From contig JBFXGJ010000005.1 in the NCBI GenBank assembly GCA_050178135.1, positions 1 through 64,000 on the forward strand: 64,000 nucleotides of DNA, written 5' to 3'. This DNA is from UBA288 sp050178135. GTDB taxonomy: Archaea; Halobacteriota; Methanomicrobia; Methanomicrobiales; Methanospirillaceae. The notes under the pieces were generated by a model. That model made no database searches and was not told the DNA's origin. It saw only the letters and a program-made list of their open reading frames with translations. The position numbers were made by a program, and so were the translations under genes. Within the stretch, counting starts at the first letter, position 1; each line of letters starts with the position of its first letter. This document shows positions 34,971 through 42,924 of this stretch, one piece after another.

Positions 34971-35885
34971 ATGCGGAACCTGTTCATCACTGCCTGTCTC
35001 GTCCTTGCGTTCCTTGCCGCCGGCTGCACAACCGCCCCGCAGAACGACGTGCCCACGGTCGTACCCTCGGGTTCACCCGCTATCCCCCCTGGAAACCTCT
35101 CCGGGCACACGACTGCGCAGATGGTCGCGTTCGTGCACGATGCCGCCGCATTTGCCCGCGCCCACGGGAGGGACGCCGCCTTTGACGCGATCATGAACAC
35201 CTCGGGTCCGTTCTTCCAGGACGACCTCTACCTCTACGCCTACGATTTCAACGGGATCACGCTCGCCCACCCGCTCCAGCGGCACCTTGTCGGCACGAGC
35301 CGGCTCGAGGAGCGTGACGCGGGCGACACCCTCTTTATTCGGAATCTGCGCGACGTCGCCCGGAACGGGACGGGCTTCTCCCGGTTCTGGTACGTCAACC
35401 CGGCTCACGGCAACACCACCGAGCCGAAACTCGGCTATGTTGAGCAGGTCGACGAGGACTGGTGGCTCGGTTCGGGTGTCTACCTACCGGTGGATCCCGA
35501 CCCGGTGGCCGAGACGGTCTCCCTCGTCGAGGAGGCCGTGCGGTACGCGCAGGCGAACGGAAAGGACGCAGCGCTCGCCACGTTCGCCGACCCGAACGGC
35601 ACCTTCGTCCGCGGCGACTGGTATATCTTCGCCTACGACCTGGTCGGCACCGTGCTCGCCCTCCCGGCGGACCCGGCAAGCGTCGGGACGAGCTCCTGGA
35701 ACCTGGTCGACCCGAACGGGGTCCGGATAGTCCGACAGATGAAGGAAGCAGCCGGGGACGGCGGAGGATTCGTCACCTACATCACCAACCACCGGCTCCA
35801 CCACCCGGGTCTCTGGGAAAAACATGTCTACGTCGCGATGGCCGGCGACGACTGGTTCGTCGGGAGCGGCACCTACACGACGTGA
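34971..35885 (+). CDS. Lipoprotein with two Cache sensor domains
   Basis: A 304-aa extracytoplasmic protein: signal segment 1-18 and lipobox AFLAAGC with C19 as the anchor, a short Pro/Thr linker, then two single-Cache (SCACHE2-like) domains in tandem, each about 120 residues. The first ends in LGYVEQVDEDWWLGSGVYLP and the second in YVAMAGDDWFVGSGTY, the diagnostic ends of the fold; GDWYIFAYD and DDLYLYAYD are matching strands. Cache domains bind small ligands such as carboxylates. No kinase or chemoreceptor is attached, so it may pass its ligand or signal to a partner. Confidence 0.8.
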   Translation: MRNLFITACLVLAFLAAGCTTAPQNDVPTVVPSGSPAIPPGNLSGHTTAQMVAFVHDAAAFARAHGRDAAFDAIMNTSGPFFQDDLYLYAYDFNGITLAHPLQRHLVGTSRLEERDAGDTLFIRNLRDVARNGTGFSRFWYVNPAHGNTTEPKLGYVEQVDEDWWLGSGVYLPVDPDPVAETVSLVEEAVRYAQANGKDAALATFADPNGTFVRGDWYIFAYDLVGTVLALPADPASVGTSSWNLVDPNGVRIVRQMKEAAGDGGGFVTYITNHRLHHPGLWEKHVYVAMAGDDWFVGSGTYTT

Positions 35886-35889
35886 GAAC

Positions 35890-36639
35890 TCAGACCCAGC
35901 GCTCGAGGCCCGCCTGGTCCAGGTCGGGCCCCGCCCCCTTCCGGACTAGGAGGCCACGCTCCCGCCCGGCCGAAAGGAGCGCTGCCGTGATCGGGGACCA
36001 GCGCAGGACCGGCATCCGGCCGCGCGCCCCCCGAATGAGCCGATAGTGCACCGGGGTTTCTGGCGTGGACGCCGGGTGGAGCCCAAAGACGAGGGCGTGT
36101 TTCGAGCAGGTGAAGAGCTCGAACGCCGGCGGGCCCTGCGGCTCAGCGGCGAACTGGGTGATCGGCCGGGTGCGCCCCCCCTCGCGGTCGAGCTTGAAGA
36201 GGGCTTTTGCCCCGTGCCGACCTGCGACCACCGGGCAGGCGTCAAACGGCGGTCGGTCCAGGATTGAAACGCAGGCATCGTCGTCGATGTCCAGGCAGGC
36301 GACCGTGAACCCGTCTGCCGTCGGGTAGTTCATGTCGACCGAGATGGAGAGGACCTCGGGGCCCCAGAGCCTGACTCCGGGGGTCCGCCAGAACCGGGCG
36401 ATCCGCTCGAGGCGTTCGGGCGTCGGGAGGTGGAACGAGTCGCGGACCACCGCCCCGAACCGCTCCCTGCCGTAGCGGGCGAGGAGCTCCTCCGGGGGGG
36501 GCGGACTGTCGCCGTAGACCCCGCGGCGCGAGATCGCCCCGATCGGCACCTTGCTCCCGGGTCGGCACGGGACCGGGACGACCCCGTTCTCCTCGCACCA
36601 GTCCAGGACGGGGCCGGCGAGGTACGGTGCGTCAGTCAT
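35890..36639 (-). CDS. Stand-alone PrimPol (bifunctional primase/polymerase domain) protein
   Basis: A 249-aa protein made almost only of an archaeo-eukaryotic primase fold domain of the prim-pol type found on plasmids and viruses. The metal-binding LDIDDD is at residues 116-121, followed by VVAGRHGAKALFKLD (G140-H142), which is the second conserved element. N-terminal VPVPCRPGSKVPI matches the usual substrate-loop start. No helicase or zinc-finger part is attached, unlike most mobile-element primases. The gene diverges from the upstream membrane protein and lies next to a damaged gene, so an element origin is likely. Confidence 0.65.
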   Translation of the reverse strand: MTDAPYLAGPVLDWCEENGVVPVPCRPGSKVPIGAISRRGVYGDSPPPPEELLARYGRERFGAVVRDSFHLPTPERLERIARFWRTPGVRLWGPEVLSISVDMNYPTADGFTVACLDIDDDACVSILDRPPFDACPVVAGRHGAKALFKLDREGGRTRPITQFAAEPQGPPAFELFTCSKHALVFGLHPASTPETPVHYRLIRGARGRMPVLRWSPITAALLSAGRERGLLVRKGAGPDLDQAGLERWV

Positions 36640-36660
36640 GGCGGGACTCTCCTTTTTGAT

Positions 36661-36945
36661 CGATCAGACGGCTCCACCCAAGAACCTGCGGTTCGGGTCA
36701 CGCGGAGCGGGATGGGGTACGTTCGGCGTGGCGCTCCATGAACCCCCCCCCGAAAGACCCGGTACCGCCCGAATCCCTCGAGCCGGTGGTAGAGCCAGAG
36801 CTCCGCCGAGCAGGTGAATCCGTCCGGAAGGGCAAAAACCTCGGAGGGCCGCGATCTCGGGGGCGAACCGCGCTGCGACGCCGGACGACGGCATAGCCGG
36901 CAGTCTCGAGGGCATGCCGGGCGAAGGTCCTCGCTACGGTCACCG
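36661..36945 (-). pseudogene. Frameshifted gene upstream of PrimPol
   Basis: Protein-like sequence runs across frames on the minus strand: ARTFARHALETAGYAVVRRR, then VFALPDGFTCSAELWLYHR and GFGRYRVFRG in a second frame, then GFMERHAERTPSRSA back in the first. The last shift sits on a run of nine G (nine C on the plus strand, 36743-36751); eight would keep the frame. Either a decayed gene or sequencing indels in homopolymers. Family not recognised. Confidence 0.35.
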
Positions 36946-37076
36946 GCGCCCCTCCATACCTTCCATGCTCCGTTTGTTTCTCATGCTCGCTCCCGGGCAG
37001 GCCATACATGCCGCAGATCCGCCCGGCTCTTCTTGTACCCTCCGGCACCTGAAGGGGCGGCCTCGCCCCCGCGAAA

Positions 37077-38666
37077 GTGAACCCGGTCCTCAAATACCTG
37101 TGGGCCCAACCTTCGGGCATGGACCTCCTGATCCCGGCCGTCGCCGTGCTGATCCTTGCCGCCTGGCTCGTCCGCCCGGATTTACCTGGGCTCCGGGGCA
37201 CTGCGCTCGTCCGGGCCCTCCTCCTCGGGGGCCTCTCCGCCTTCGTAACGCTCTACTTCGTCATGCCCCCCCTTACTCCCGTCGTCATCGCGCTCCTCTT
37301 CGGCCTGAACCTCGCCGCTTCACAGGTGGTCGGCCTGCTCCTGGAGCGAAAGACCGGGTTTGCACGCGGCCTCGCGGTGGGCGCCCTCATCCTGGTTGGC
37401 GTCGGTCTCCTCGCCCTCGTCGCGGTCCCGCTCGGCGCCCCGGACCTCGCCGGCCTCCTGCCGGTGAACGAGTCGTCCGAGACAGCCACCGTCATCTCCA
37501 CCGGACACATCCGGCAGGTCTCGGCCGAGACGGCGCTCTGGAGGGCCGACAAGCCCGTCGGCCGGATAGGGTACAAGGCCGGCACCGAGGAGGTCCACGT
37601 CCAGCAACTGGACGGGTCGATTGCATGGCTCTGCCCTCTCGACTTCACTGACCCGTACAAGGCCCTGGTCTATGGCGATGAGGGGACCGGCGGCTACGTC
37701 CTGGTCCCGGCTGAAGATCCCTATGCCGAGGCCCGGTTCGTTTCGGCCGACCTCCGCTACACTCCGAACGCGGTCTTCGGCCACGACCTCTTCCGCTCGA
37801 TCTACTTCGAGTCGCCCGGCGTGATAATCCGCGAGCCCGTCTTCCAGGTCGGCACGGGTCCCGCCTGGGTCGCGCACCTAACCTCCCCCTCAGTGCTCGG
37901 CGTCACCGGTGACGTCCCGGTGGGCATTGCCGTCGTCGACGCCGTCACTGGGACGGTCATAGTGTATCCCACGGACGGCGTCCCCGACTGGGTCCAGCGG
38001 CCGTACGACGAGGCCCTGGTCGAGGACTACCTCGGTTGGTGGGGGGCCTATCGCGGGGGCTGGGTCAACTCCTGGCTCGGCCAGCGAGACGTGCTCCACC
38101 CGACCGGCGGGCTCACGACGAGCGCCGGCGAGGACGGGAGAGTGCGGGTCGAGGCCGCTGGGACCGACGTCTACCTGGTGGTCGGGGCCGACGGGCGGCA
38201 GTACTGGTTCTCGCCCCTGACGTCTGCAGGGCGGGACTTCTCGATGGTCGGGTACATGCTGGTCGATGCCCGGGACGGCAGCGCAGTCTTCCACCGGCAC
38301 GACGGGATCTATAACGACCTCGGCGCCGCCCAGAACGTTCAGCAGGATCCGGAGGTCTCAAAGGTGATGGGTCTGCGGGTCGTCCAGCCGATCATGTACG
38401 TGATCGGGGGGGAGGAGGTCTGGGTCGTCCCGGTGATCGCACCGTCCGGCGAGATGAAAGCGGTCGGGCTCGTCCGGGCGCGGGGGGGCACGACCTTCGT
38501 CTCTTCGACCCTTGAAGGAGCGCTCGCCCGTATCGGCGAGGTTGCCCCGGCACCCGGTGCTGGCGATCCTGTAGCGGTGATCGCGGAGCTCCGGGGCCTC
38601 GTCGCCCGGCTTGGCGAGCGGATCGACGCGCTGGAGTCGGCCCTCAACCAGACCCCCGGGTCCTGA
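37077..38666 (+). CDS. Large membrane protein with extracytoplasmic domain, unknown family
   Basis: A 529-aa protein starting at GTG 37077. Four hydrophobic helices fill residues 16-125 (LLIPAVAVLILAAWLV; ALLLGGLSAFVTLYFVMPPL; VVIALLFGLNLAASQVVGLLL; GLAVGALILVGVGLLALVAV). The remaining 400 residues are soluble with a beta-rich core (ATVISTGHIRQVSAETALWRA; GDVPVGIAVVDAVTGTVIVYP; AGTDVYLVVGADGRQYWFSPL) and a C-terminal coiled-coil-like segment (ELRGLVARLGERIDALESAL). I do not recognise the family. It may be a membrane-anchored surface or stress protein. Confidence 0.65.
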   Translation: MNPVLKYLWAQPSGMDLLIPAVAVLILAAWLVRPDLPGLRGTALVRALLLGGLSAFVTLYFVMPPLTPVVIALLFGLNLAASQVVGLLLERKTGFARGLAVGALILVGVGLLALVAVPLGAPDLAGLLPVNESSETATVISTGHIRQVSAETALWRADKPVGRIGYKAGTEEVHVQQLDGSIAWLCPLDFTDPYKALVYGDEGTGGYVLVPAEDPYAEARFVSADLRYTPNAVFGHDLFRSIYFESPGVIIREPVFQVGTGPAWVAHLTSPSVLGVTGDVPVGIAVVDAVTGTVIVYPTDGVPDWVQRPYDEALVEDYLGWWGAYRGGWVNSWLGQRDVLHPTGGLTTSAGEDGRVRVEAAGTDVYLVVGADGRQYWFSPLTSAGRDFSMVGYMLVDARDGSAVFHRHDGIYNDLGAAQNVQQDPEVSKVMGLRVVQPIMYVIGGEEVWVVPVIAPSGEMKAVGLVRARGGTTFVSSTLEGALARIGEVAPAPGAGDPVAVIAELRGLVARLGERIDALESALNQTPGS

Positions 38667-38674
38667 TGGAAGGG

Positions 38675-39556
38675 TTACTGAGCCGGGATCGACCGGTCCT
38701 GGGGTGCGGGTTCACCATGCCTGATCCCAAGTTCCTCGAGGAGCTCGCGCACCGCCCCATGCGTCTTCGGGTCGGCGAGACCGAGCTCGATGTTGGCGAG
38801 CAGCCAGCTCAGCGGCTCGCCGATGTCGTAGCGCCGTCCGGTCGAGATGCAGCCGACCAGACGGCCCGCTTCGGCCGCCCCGCGGAGCGCGTCCGTCAGC
38901 TGGATCTCCCCGTTCTTCCCCGGACGAGTCCGGGCGAGCGCGGGGAAGATTGATGGGGTGAGGAGATAGGAGCCGAGCACCGCCAGGTTCGAGGGGGCAT
39001 TCCGGGGGCTCGGCTTCTCGACCAGGTCCGTTATCCGGAGTTCTCTCGAACCGCAGGGGGTGCCGGCAACGACCCCGTACCGGTCGAGGAACTCCTCGGG
39101 GACGGGCTGCACCGCGATCGTCGAGACCCGGTGCCGTCGATACCCCTCGATCAGAGCAGGCAGGCAGGAGGGGCGGGTGAAGGTGTCCCCGAGCAGGACC
39201 ACGAACGGCTCTCCCGAGGTGAACGGCTCGGCATACCGGAGCGCATCGCCGAGCCCGCGGGGAGACTTCTGGCGGACGAAGTAGATATCGAGCTGGTCGA
39301 TCAGGGCGTCCAGGCGGGCGTTCTCCTCGTTATCCCCGATGTCGCTCCGATCGAAGTAGTCCTCGACCGCCCGCTTTCCCCGGCCCGTGATGATCAGGCA
39401 CTCGGTGATGCCGGCGTCCACCGCCTCTTCGATCACGTACTGAATGACAGGCTTGCTTCCGACGGGGAGCATCTCCTTCGGCATCGACCGGGTCATCGGG
39501 AGGAACCGGGTCCCGAGGCCAGCCGCCGGGATCACCGCCCGGGTGATCCGGGTCAC
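38675..39556 (-). CDS. galU: UTP-glucose-1-phosphate uridylyltransferase
   Basis: Makes UDP-glucose from UTP and glucose-1-phosphate for surface polysaccharide and glycoprotein synthesis. The 293-aa protein has the nucleotidyl-transferase start AVIPAAGLGTRFLP with the catalytic KEMLPV lysine, EEAVDAGI, and the QKSPRGLGDALRYA and VLLGDTF motifs of GalU. Start ATG 39556 overlaps by 4 bp the stop of the UDP-sugar dehydrogenase gene, giving a UDP-glucose to UDP-glucuronate operon. Confidence 0.94.
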   Translation of the reverse strand: MTRITRAVIPAAGLGTRFLPMTRSMPKEMLPVGSKPVIQYVIEEAVDAGITECLIITGRGKRAVEDYFDRSDIGDNEENARLDALIDQLDIYFVRQKSPRGLGDALRYAEPFTSGEPFVVLLGDTFTRPSCLPALIEGYRRHRVSTIAVQPVPEEFLDRYGVVAGTPCGSRELRITDLVEKPSPRNAPSNLAVLGSYLLTPSIFPALARTRPGKNGEIQLTDALRGAAEAGRLVGCISTGRRYDIGEPLSWLLANIELGLADPKTHGAVRELLEELGIRHGEPAPQDRSIPAQ

Positions 39557-40746
39557 CAGCAGATCCCCTCGTAGACCGAGGCGGTCTTCTCCGCCCGGCG
39601 GCAGCGCCGCCCGTCGAACACGGTCCGTCCGGTGTAATCGAGTTCCTCGAACTCAGGCCACTCTGTGACGATCACGGTCGCGTCGGTCCCGGAGACGACA
39701 TCCGCGGCGCTCTCTGCATACCCGATCCCGGGGTGGATCTGCCGGAACCGATCGCTGGCCATCGGGTCGTAGGCGAGGACCCGGGCCCCACGGTCGACCA
39801 ACCCCTGCACGACCGGGATCGCCCGGCTCTCGCGGATGTCGTCGGTCCCGGGTTTGAACGCGAGGCCGAGCACCCCGATCCGGCGCCCGGCGATACCGAT
39901 CCGCGCCTCCAGGAGGTCGAGGAGGGCGTCAGGCTGCCGGTCGTTCACATCGAGCGCTGCGGAGAGGAGCCTCGCCTCGCGCCCGATGGCCCCGGCGAGG
40001 GCAATGAGAGCCCGGACGTCCTTCGGGAAACAGGAACCCCCAAAACCGAGTCCCGCCCCCAGGAACCGCGGCCCGATCCGGTCGTCGAGCCCGACCGCGC
40101 CGAGCACCTCGTGCGTGTCGATCCCGAGCGGCTTGCAGAGGTTCCCGATCTCGTTCGCGCACGAGATCCTGACAGCGAGAAACGCATTCGAGGCGTATTT
40201 CACCATCTCGGCGGTCGCAGTGTCGCACTGGACTCGCGGGCAGGAGAACGGCCGGTAGAGCGCCTCGAGCGCCTCCGCCCCCACGGGGTCGTCGGCCCCG
40301 AGGACGATCCGATCCGGGAGGAAGAAGTCCCGCACAGCCGCCCCCTCGCGGAGGAACTCGGGGTTCATCACGACCGAGAGACCGTCTGCGGCCGACCTTC
40401 CGGCGCCCGTTTCCACCGCCGGGCGGACGACGTTCGCGGTCGTGCCAGGGGGCACGGTGCTCTTGACCACGACCGTGTGCGGACTGGACAAATCGGCGAG
40501 AGCCGCGCCGATCGCCGCGCTCGCCGCTCGGACGGCGGAGAGGTCGGCTTCCCCCACGCCGTTCGAGGGTGTTCCCACGCAGAGGAAGGTCATCGCGCTC
40601 CTACCGACAGCCCCGGCCAGGTCGCCGGTCGTCTCCAGGCGGGAGCGGTTCCCGCGGATCATCGTCTCGAGGCCGGGTTCGAAGAATGGGGGCTCGCCCC
40701 GCGCCAGCCGCTCCCGGATCACCTCGTCACGATCGACCAGCAGTAT
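39553..40746 (-). CDS. ugd: UDP-glucose/GDP-mannose dehydrogenase, N-terminus lost in gap
   Basis: Oxidises UDP-glucose (or a related nucleotide sugar) to the uronic acid using NAD+. About 397 residues are visible. Recognisable parts: LCVGTPSNGVGEADLS, VVVKSTVPPGTT, NPEFLREGAAV, the central dimer helix with KYASNAFLAVRISCANEIG, the catalytic-cysteine loop GFGGSCFPKD, and IGVLGLAFKPGTDDIRESRA. The N-terminal nucleotide-binding motif and start lie in the run of Ns. Co-transcribed with galU, which supplies its substrate; so UDP-glucose is the likely substrate. Confidence 0.92.
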   Translation of the reverse strand: MLLVDRDEVIRERLARGEPPFFEPGLETMIRGNRSRLETTGDLAGAVGRSAMTFLCVGTPSNGVGEADLSAVRAASAAIGAALADLSSPHTVVVKSTVPPGTTANVVRPAVETGAGRSAADGLSVVMNPEFLREGAAVRDFFLPDRIVLGADDPVGAEALEALYRPFSCPRVQCDTATAEMVKYASNAFLAVRISCANEIGNLCKPLGIDTHEVLGAVGLDDRIGPRFLGAGLGFGGSCFPKDVRALIALAGAIGREARLLSAALDVNDRQPDALLDLLEARIGIAGRRIGVLGLAFKPGTDDIRESRAIPVVQGLVDRGARVLAYDPMASDRFRQIHPGIGYAESAADVVSGTDATVIVTEWPEFEELDYTGRTVFDGRRCRRAEKTASVYEGICW

Positions 40747-40846
40747 NNNNNNNNNNNNNNNNNNNNNNNNNNNNNNNNNNNNNNNNNNNNNNNNNNNNNN
40801 NNNNNNNNNNNNNNNNNNNNNNNNNNNNNNNNNNNNNNNNNNNNNN
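40747..40846. other. Assembly gap (100 N)
   Basis: A run of exactly 100 N, the usual placeholder for a scaffold gap of unknown size. It removes the start of the UDP-sugar dehydrogenase and the end of the beta-helix protein; any genes between are missing. Confidence 0.98.
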
Positions 40847-42243
40847 GCGATCTGCGGGACCGATGGCATCGGATACTGCGACGTCGCACGGTTCAGGATG
40901 TAGACGTTGTTGTTCCCGTACCGGTTCATCACATCGATGTTGGGGCCGTACCCGGTGATGTCGAAGTACGAGTCCGAGACCGAGTGGTGATATGAGGGGT
41001 CATGGTAGTAATAGCCGATGTTCGACTGGGTCGCAGGCTCCCCGTCGACGGACTTACCTCCCATATTCATCTGGTGGAAGTTCTCGAGGCGGATGTTCTG
41101 GCCGAATGCACCCCAGAATGCCCATTCCTTTGCGTCCTGGGACCAGCAGTCCTTGAGGGTGATATCCGTGCATCCTTTGACGATCTTGAAACCGTACGTC
41201 GATCCGATGTCGACGCAGTTCTCGAAGGTGGTGTTCACCCCGTCGTGAGCGAAGAAGCCCGCGTTCCTGTTGTTCTCCGACAGGCAGTTCTTCAGGTACG
41301 AGTTCCGGTGAATGTAGTAGCCCGAGAGGTAGGAGTCACGGAACGGCGGCTCGGCCGGTTTGCGCTGGCCGTTGTTCCGGCTGATGCAGTTCTCCATGTA
41401 GTAGTTCTTGGTCCCGAGGTACCAGCCCGGCTCGGCATGGAAACCGTTCTCCCAGTTGTCCTCGGCCAGGCAGTTGATCAGCTGGACGTTCTCGAGGTTG
41501 TTCGCCTCCTGGACGTCGAATCCGCATGAGAACTCGGAGTTCGAGCCGTTCTTCATCCCGAAACCGCAGCGGATTGCCTGGCAGTCGATGAACTTGAGGT
41601 TGCTGATCGTCCACGTGGGTAATCCGTTATTCTTCTCCTCCGAGGCGTTCCGGTCCGAATTCATATTGAACCCGTGGGTGTTGCAGTCGATCGCCTTGCA
41701 GTTCTTGAAGGTGATGTCGCCCGTCTCGGGGTTATCCACCCAGATAGAGAACATCCCGTTGCCGCCTACCGGCTGCCGGACGCCGTTGACGTCAAGGCTC
41801 GTTACCGTGACGTCCTCGATCAGGACCCCGTTGGTCCTGACCAGGAAGAAGCCCATACCCCGGAGGGTGAAACCCTTGACGTGGACGTTTGGGCGGGAGA
41901 GGTGGATCGGGTTGAAATACTGGGTCGGATTGAAGACGTTTATAACGGTCCGGTCCTCGCCTGCACCGTAGAGGTTGGAGTTCAACTTTGGGTGGATCCA
42001 ACCAGCGGTCTGGAAGATCCCCTCGGTCAGCTGGATCGTACCCCCTTCTGCCGGGAGCATATTGAATGCAGCATTGATCTGCTGTTCGTCGTTGTTCCCG
42101 TTGCACAGTACCTGTGCCTGTGCCTTGGATGCTTGGCTCGCATCGGCTGCGGCCACGATGATGGTCGGGCCGGCTGCTCCTGCGTGCATCGGAACGAGCA
42201 GTGCCAGGAAGGCTATCAGCAGGATTGCGTTCATGAGTTTCAT
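40847..42243 (-). CDS. Secreted right-handed beta-helix protein, C-terminus lost in gap
   Basis: An exported protein of which about 465 residues are visible. Signal peptide at 1-22 (LLIAFLALLVPMHAGA); then a pectate-lyase-like coil of repeated short strands with Asn ladders (FKNCKAIDCN, LKFIDCQAIRC, VQLINCLAEDN, TFENCVDIGS, ITLKDCWSQD). Such folds bind or cleave acidic polysaccharide. GC is visibly lower than the neighbours and codons such as ATT, AAT and TTG are more frequent, suggesting a foreign origin. ATG 42243 is used since 42288 lies too close to the TATA element. A dockerin-like tail may be hidden in the gap. Confidence 0.75.
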
Positions 42244-42289
42244 CAGGATCACGTGCGCGTCGGGCGCTGTATGATCCAGATTGGACATC

Positions 42290-42308
42290 CAAAATAGATA
42301 ATCTCATC
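42290..42308 (-). promoter_or_regulatory. Promoter of the beta-helix gene
   Basis: On the minus strand GATGAGATTATCTATTTTG is AT-rich with a TTATCTATTTT core, about 50-60 nt before the ATG at 42243. Confidence 0.45.
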
Positions 42309-42546
42309 GGTGGGAAATTCGGGGCCCAATTCGCGGAAAACACTGAATTGCGGCCTTCTTGCAGAACTTTCGTCCGAACAGCCCCCGGGGGCGGCTACCC
42401 CCCTCCCCGGCCGGACCGCATCGACCGGCCACCTTCTCTTTCGGCGCGCCCCGCCGTTCGTCCGTGCCGGACCTGCCGGGGAGCAGTATGGAGGTCTGCC
42501 TCATTCGTATCGGCTTTATCTTGGGGACGGCAAATACCTTAATCGG

Positions 42547-42876
42547 ATGCAGGGAGTCCCATCGTACCTCATGCTGATGATGCTCGGGGCCGCAGTGGTT
42601 GGGGCGGGGCTCGCCGCCACTGGTGCGAACGAGTTCGCGCCCGAGAACCCCGACCTGGCGTTCTACCTCTGGGCCCAGGCCCGCGCGGGAGAGGCGGTTG
42701 ACCCGGCCATCGGGCTTGCGGCCGGGTTGCCGGACCAGCCCGCACGGGAGCGAACGCTCCTGTATACCGCGTTGAGAGGATTTGCCCATGACGCCGGGGC
42801 CGATTCGGCAGCGGAGGATCTGATTCGGGCGTTCGAAACAGTCCGGAACGCCATCGTCTGGCCGACACCTTCCTGA
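42547..42876 (+). CDS. Small exported or membrane protein
   Basis: A 109-aa protein with one N-terminal hydrophobic segment (YLMLMMLGAAVVGAGLAATGA) and a soluble helical remainder (AFYLWAQARAGEA; ERTLLYTALRGFAHDAGADSAAEDLIRAFE). GGCTTTATCTTGG at about 42510-42522 is a TATA-type element 25-35 nt before the ATG, which suggests a short leader. No family recognised. Confidence 0.5.
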   Translation: MQGVPSYLMLMMLGAAVVGAGLAATGANEFAPENPDLAFYLWAQARAGEAVDPAIGLAAGLPDQPARERTLLYTALRGFAHDAGADSAAEDLIRAFETVRNAIVWPTPS

Positions 42877-42924
42877 CCAGTCTCAGCGGTTCCCTTTTTC
42901 TTCCGACCGGACAATGAACCTTCG

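Noticed and set aside
39553..42288. A single 911-residue open frame spanning the N run
   Set aside because: The frame joins two unrelated proteins (UDP-sugar dehydrogenase and beta-helix) across 100 placeholder Ns; the true gap length is unknown, so the fusion is an artefact.
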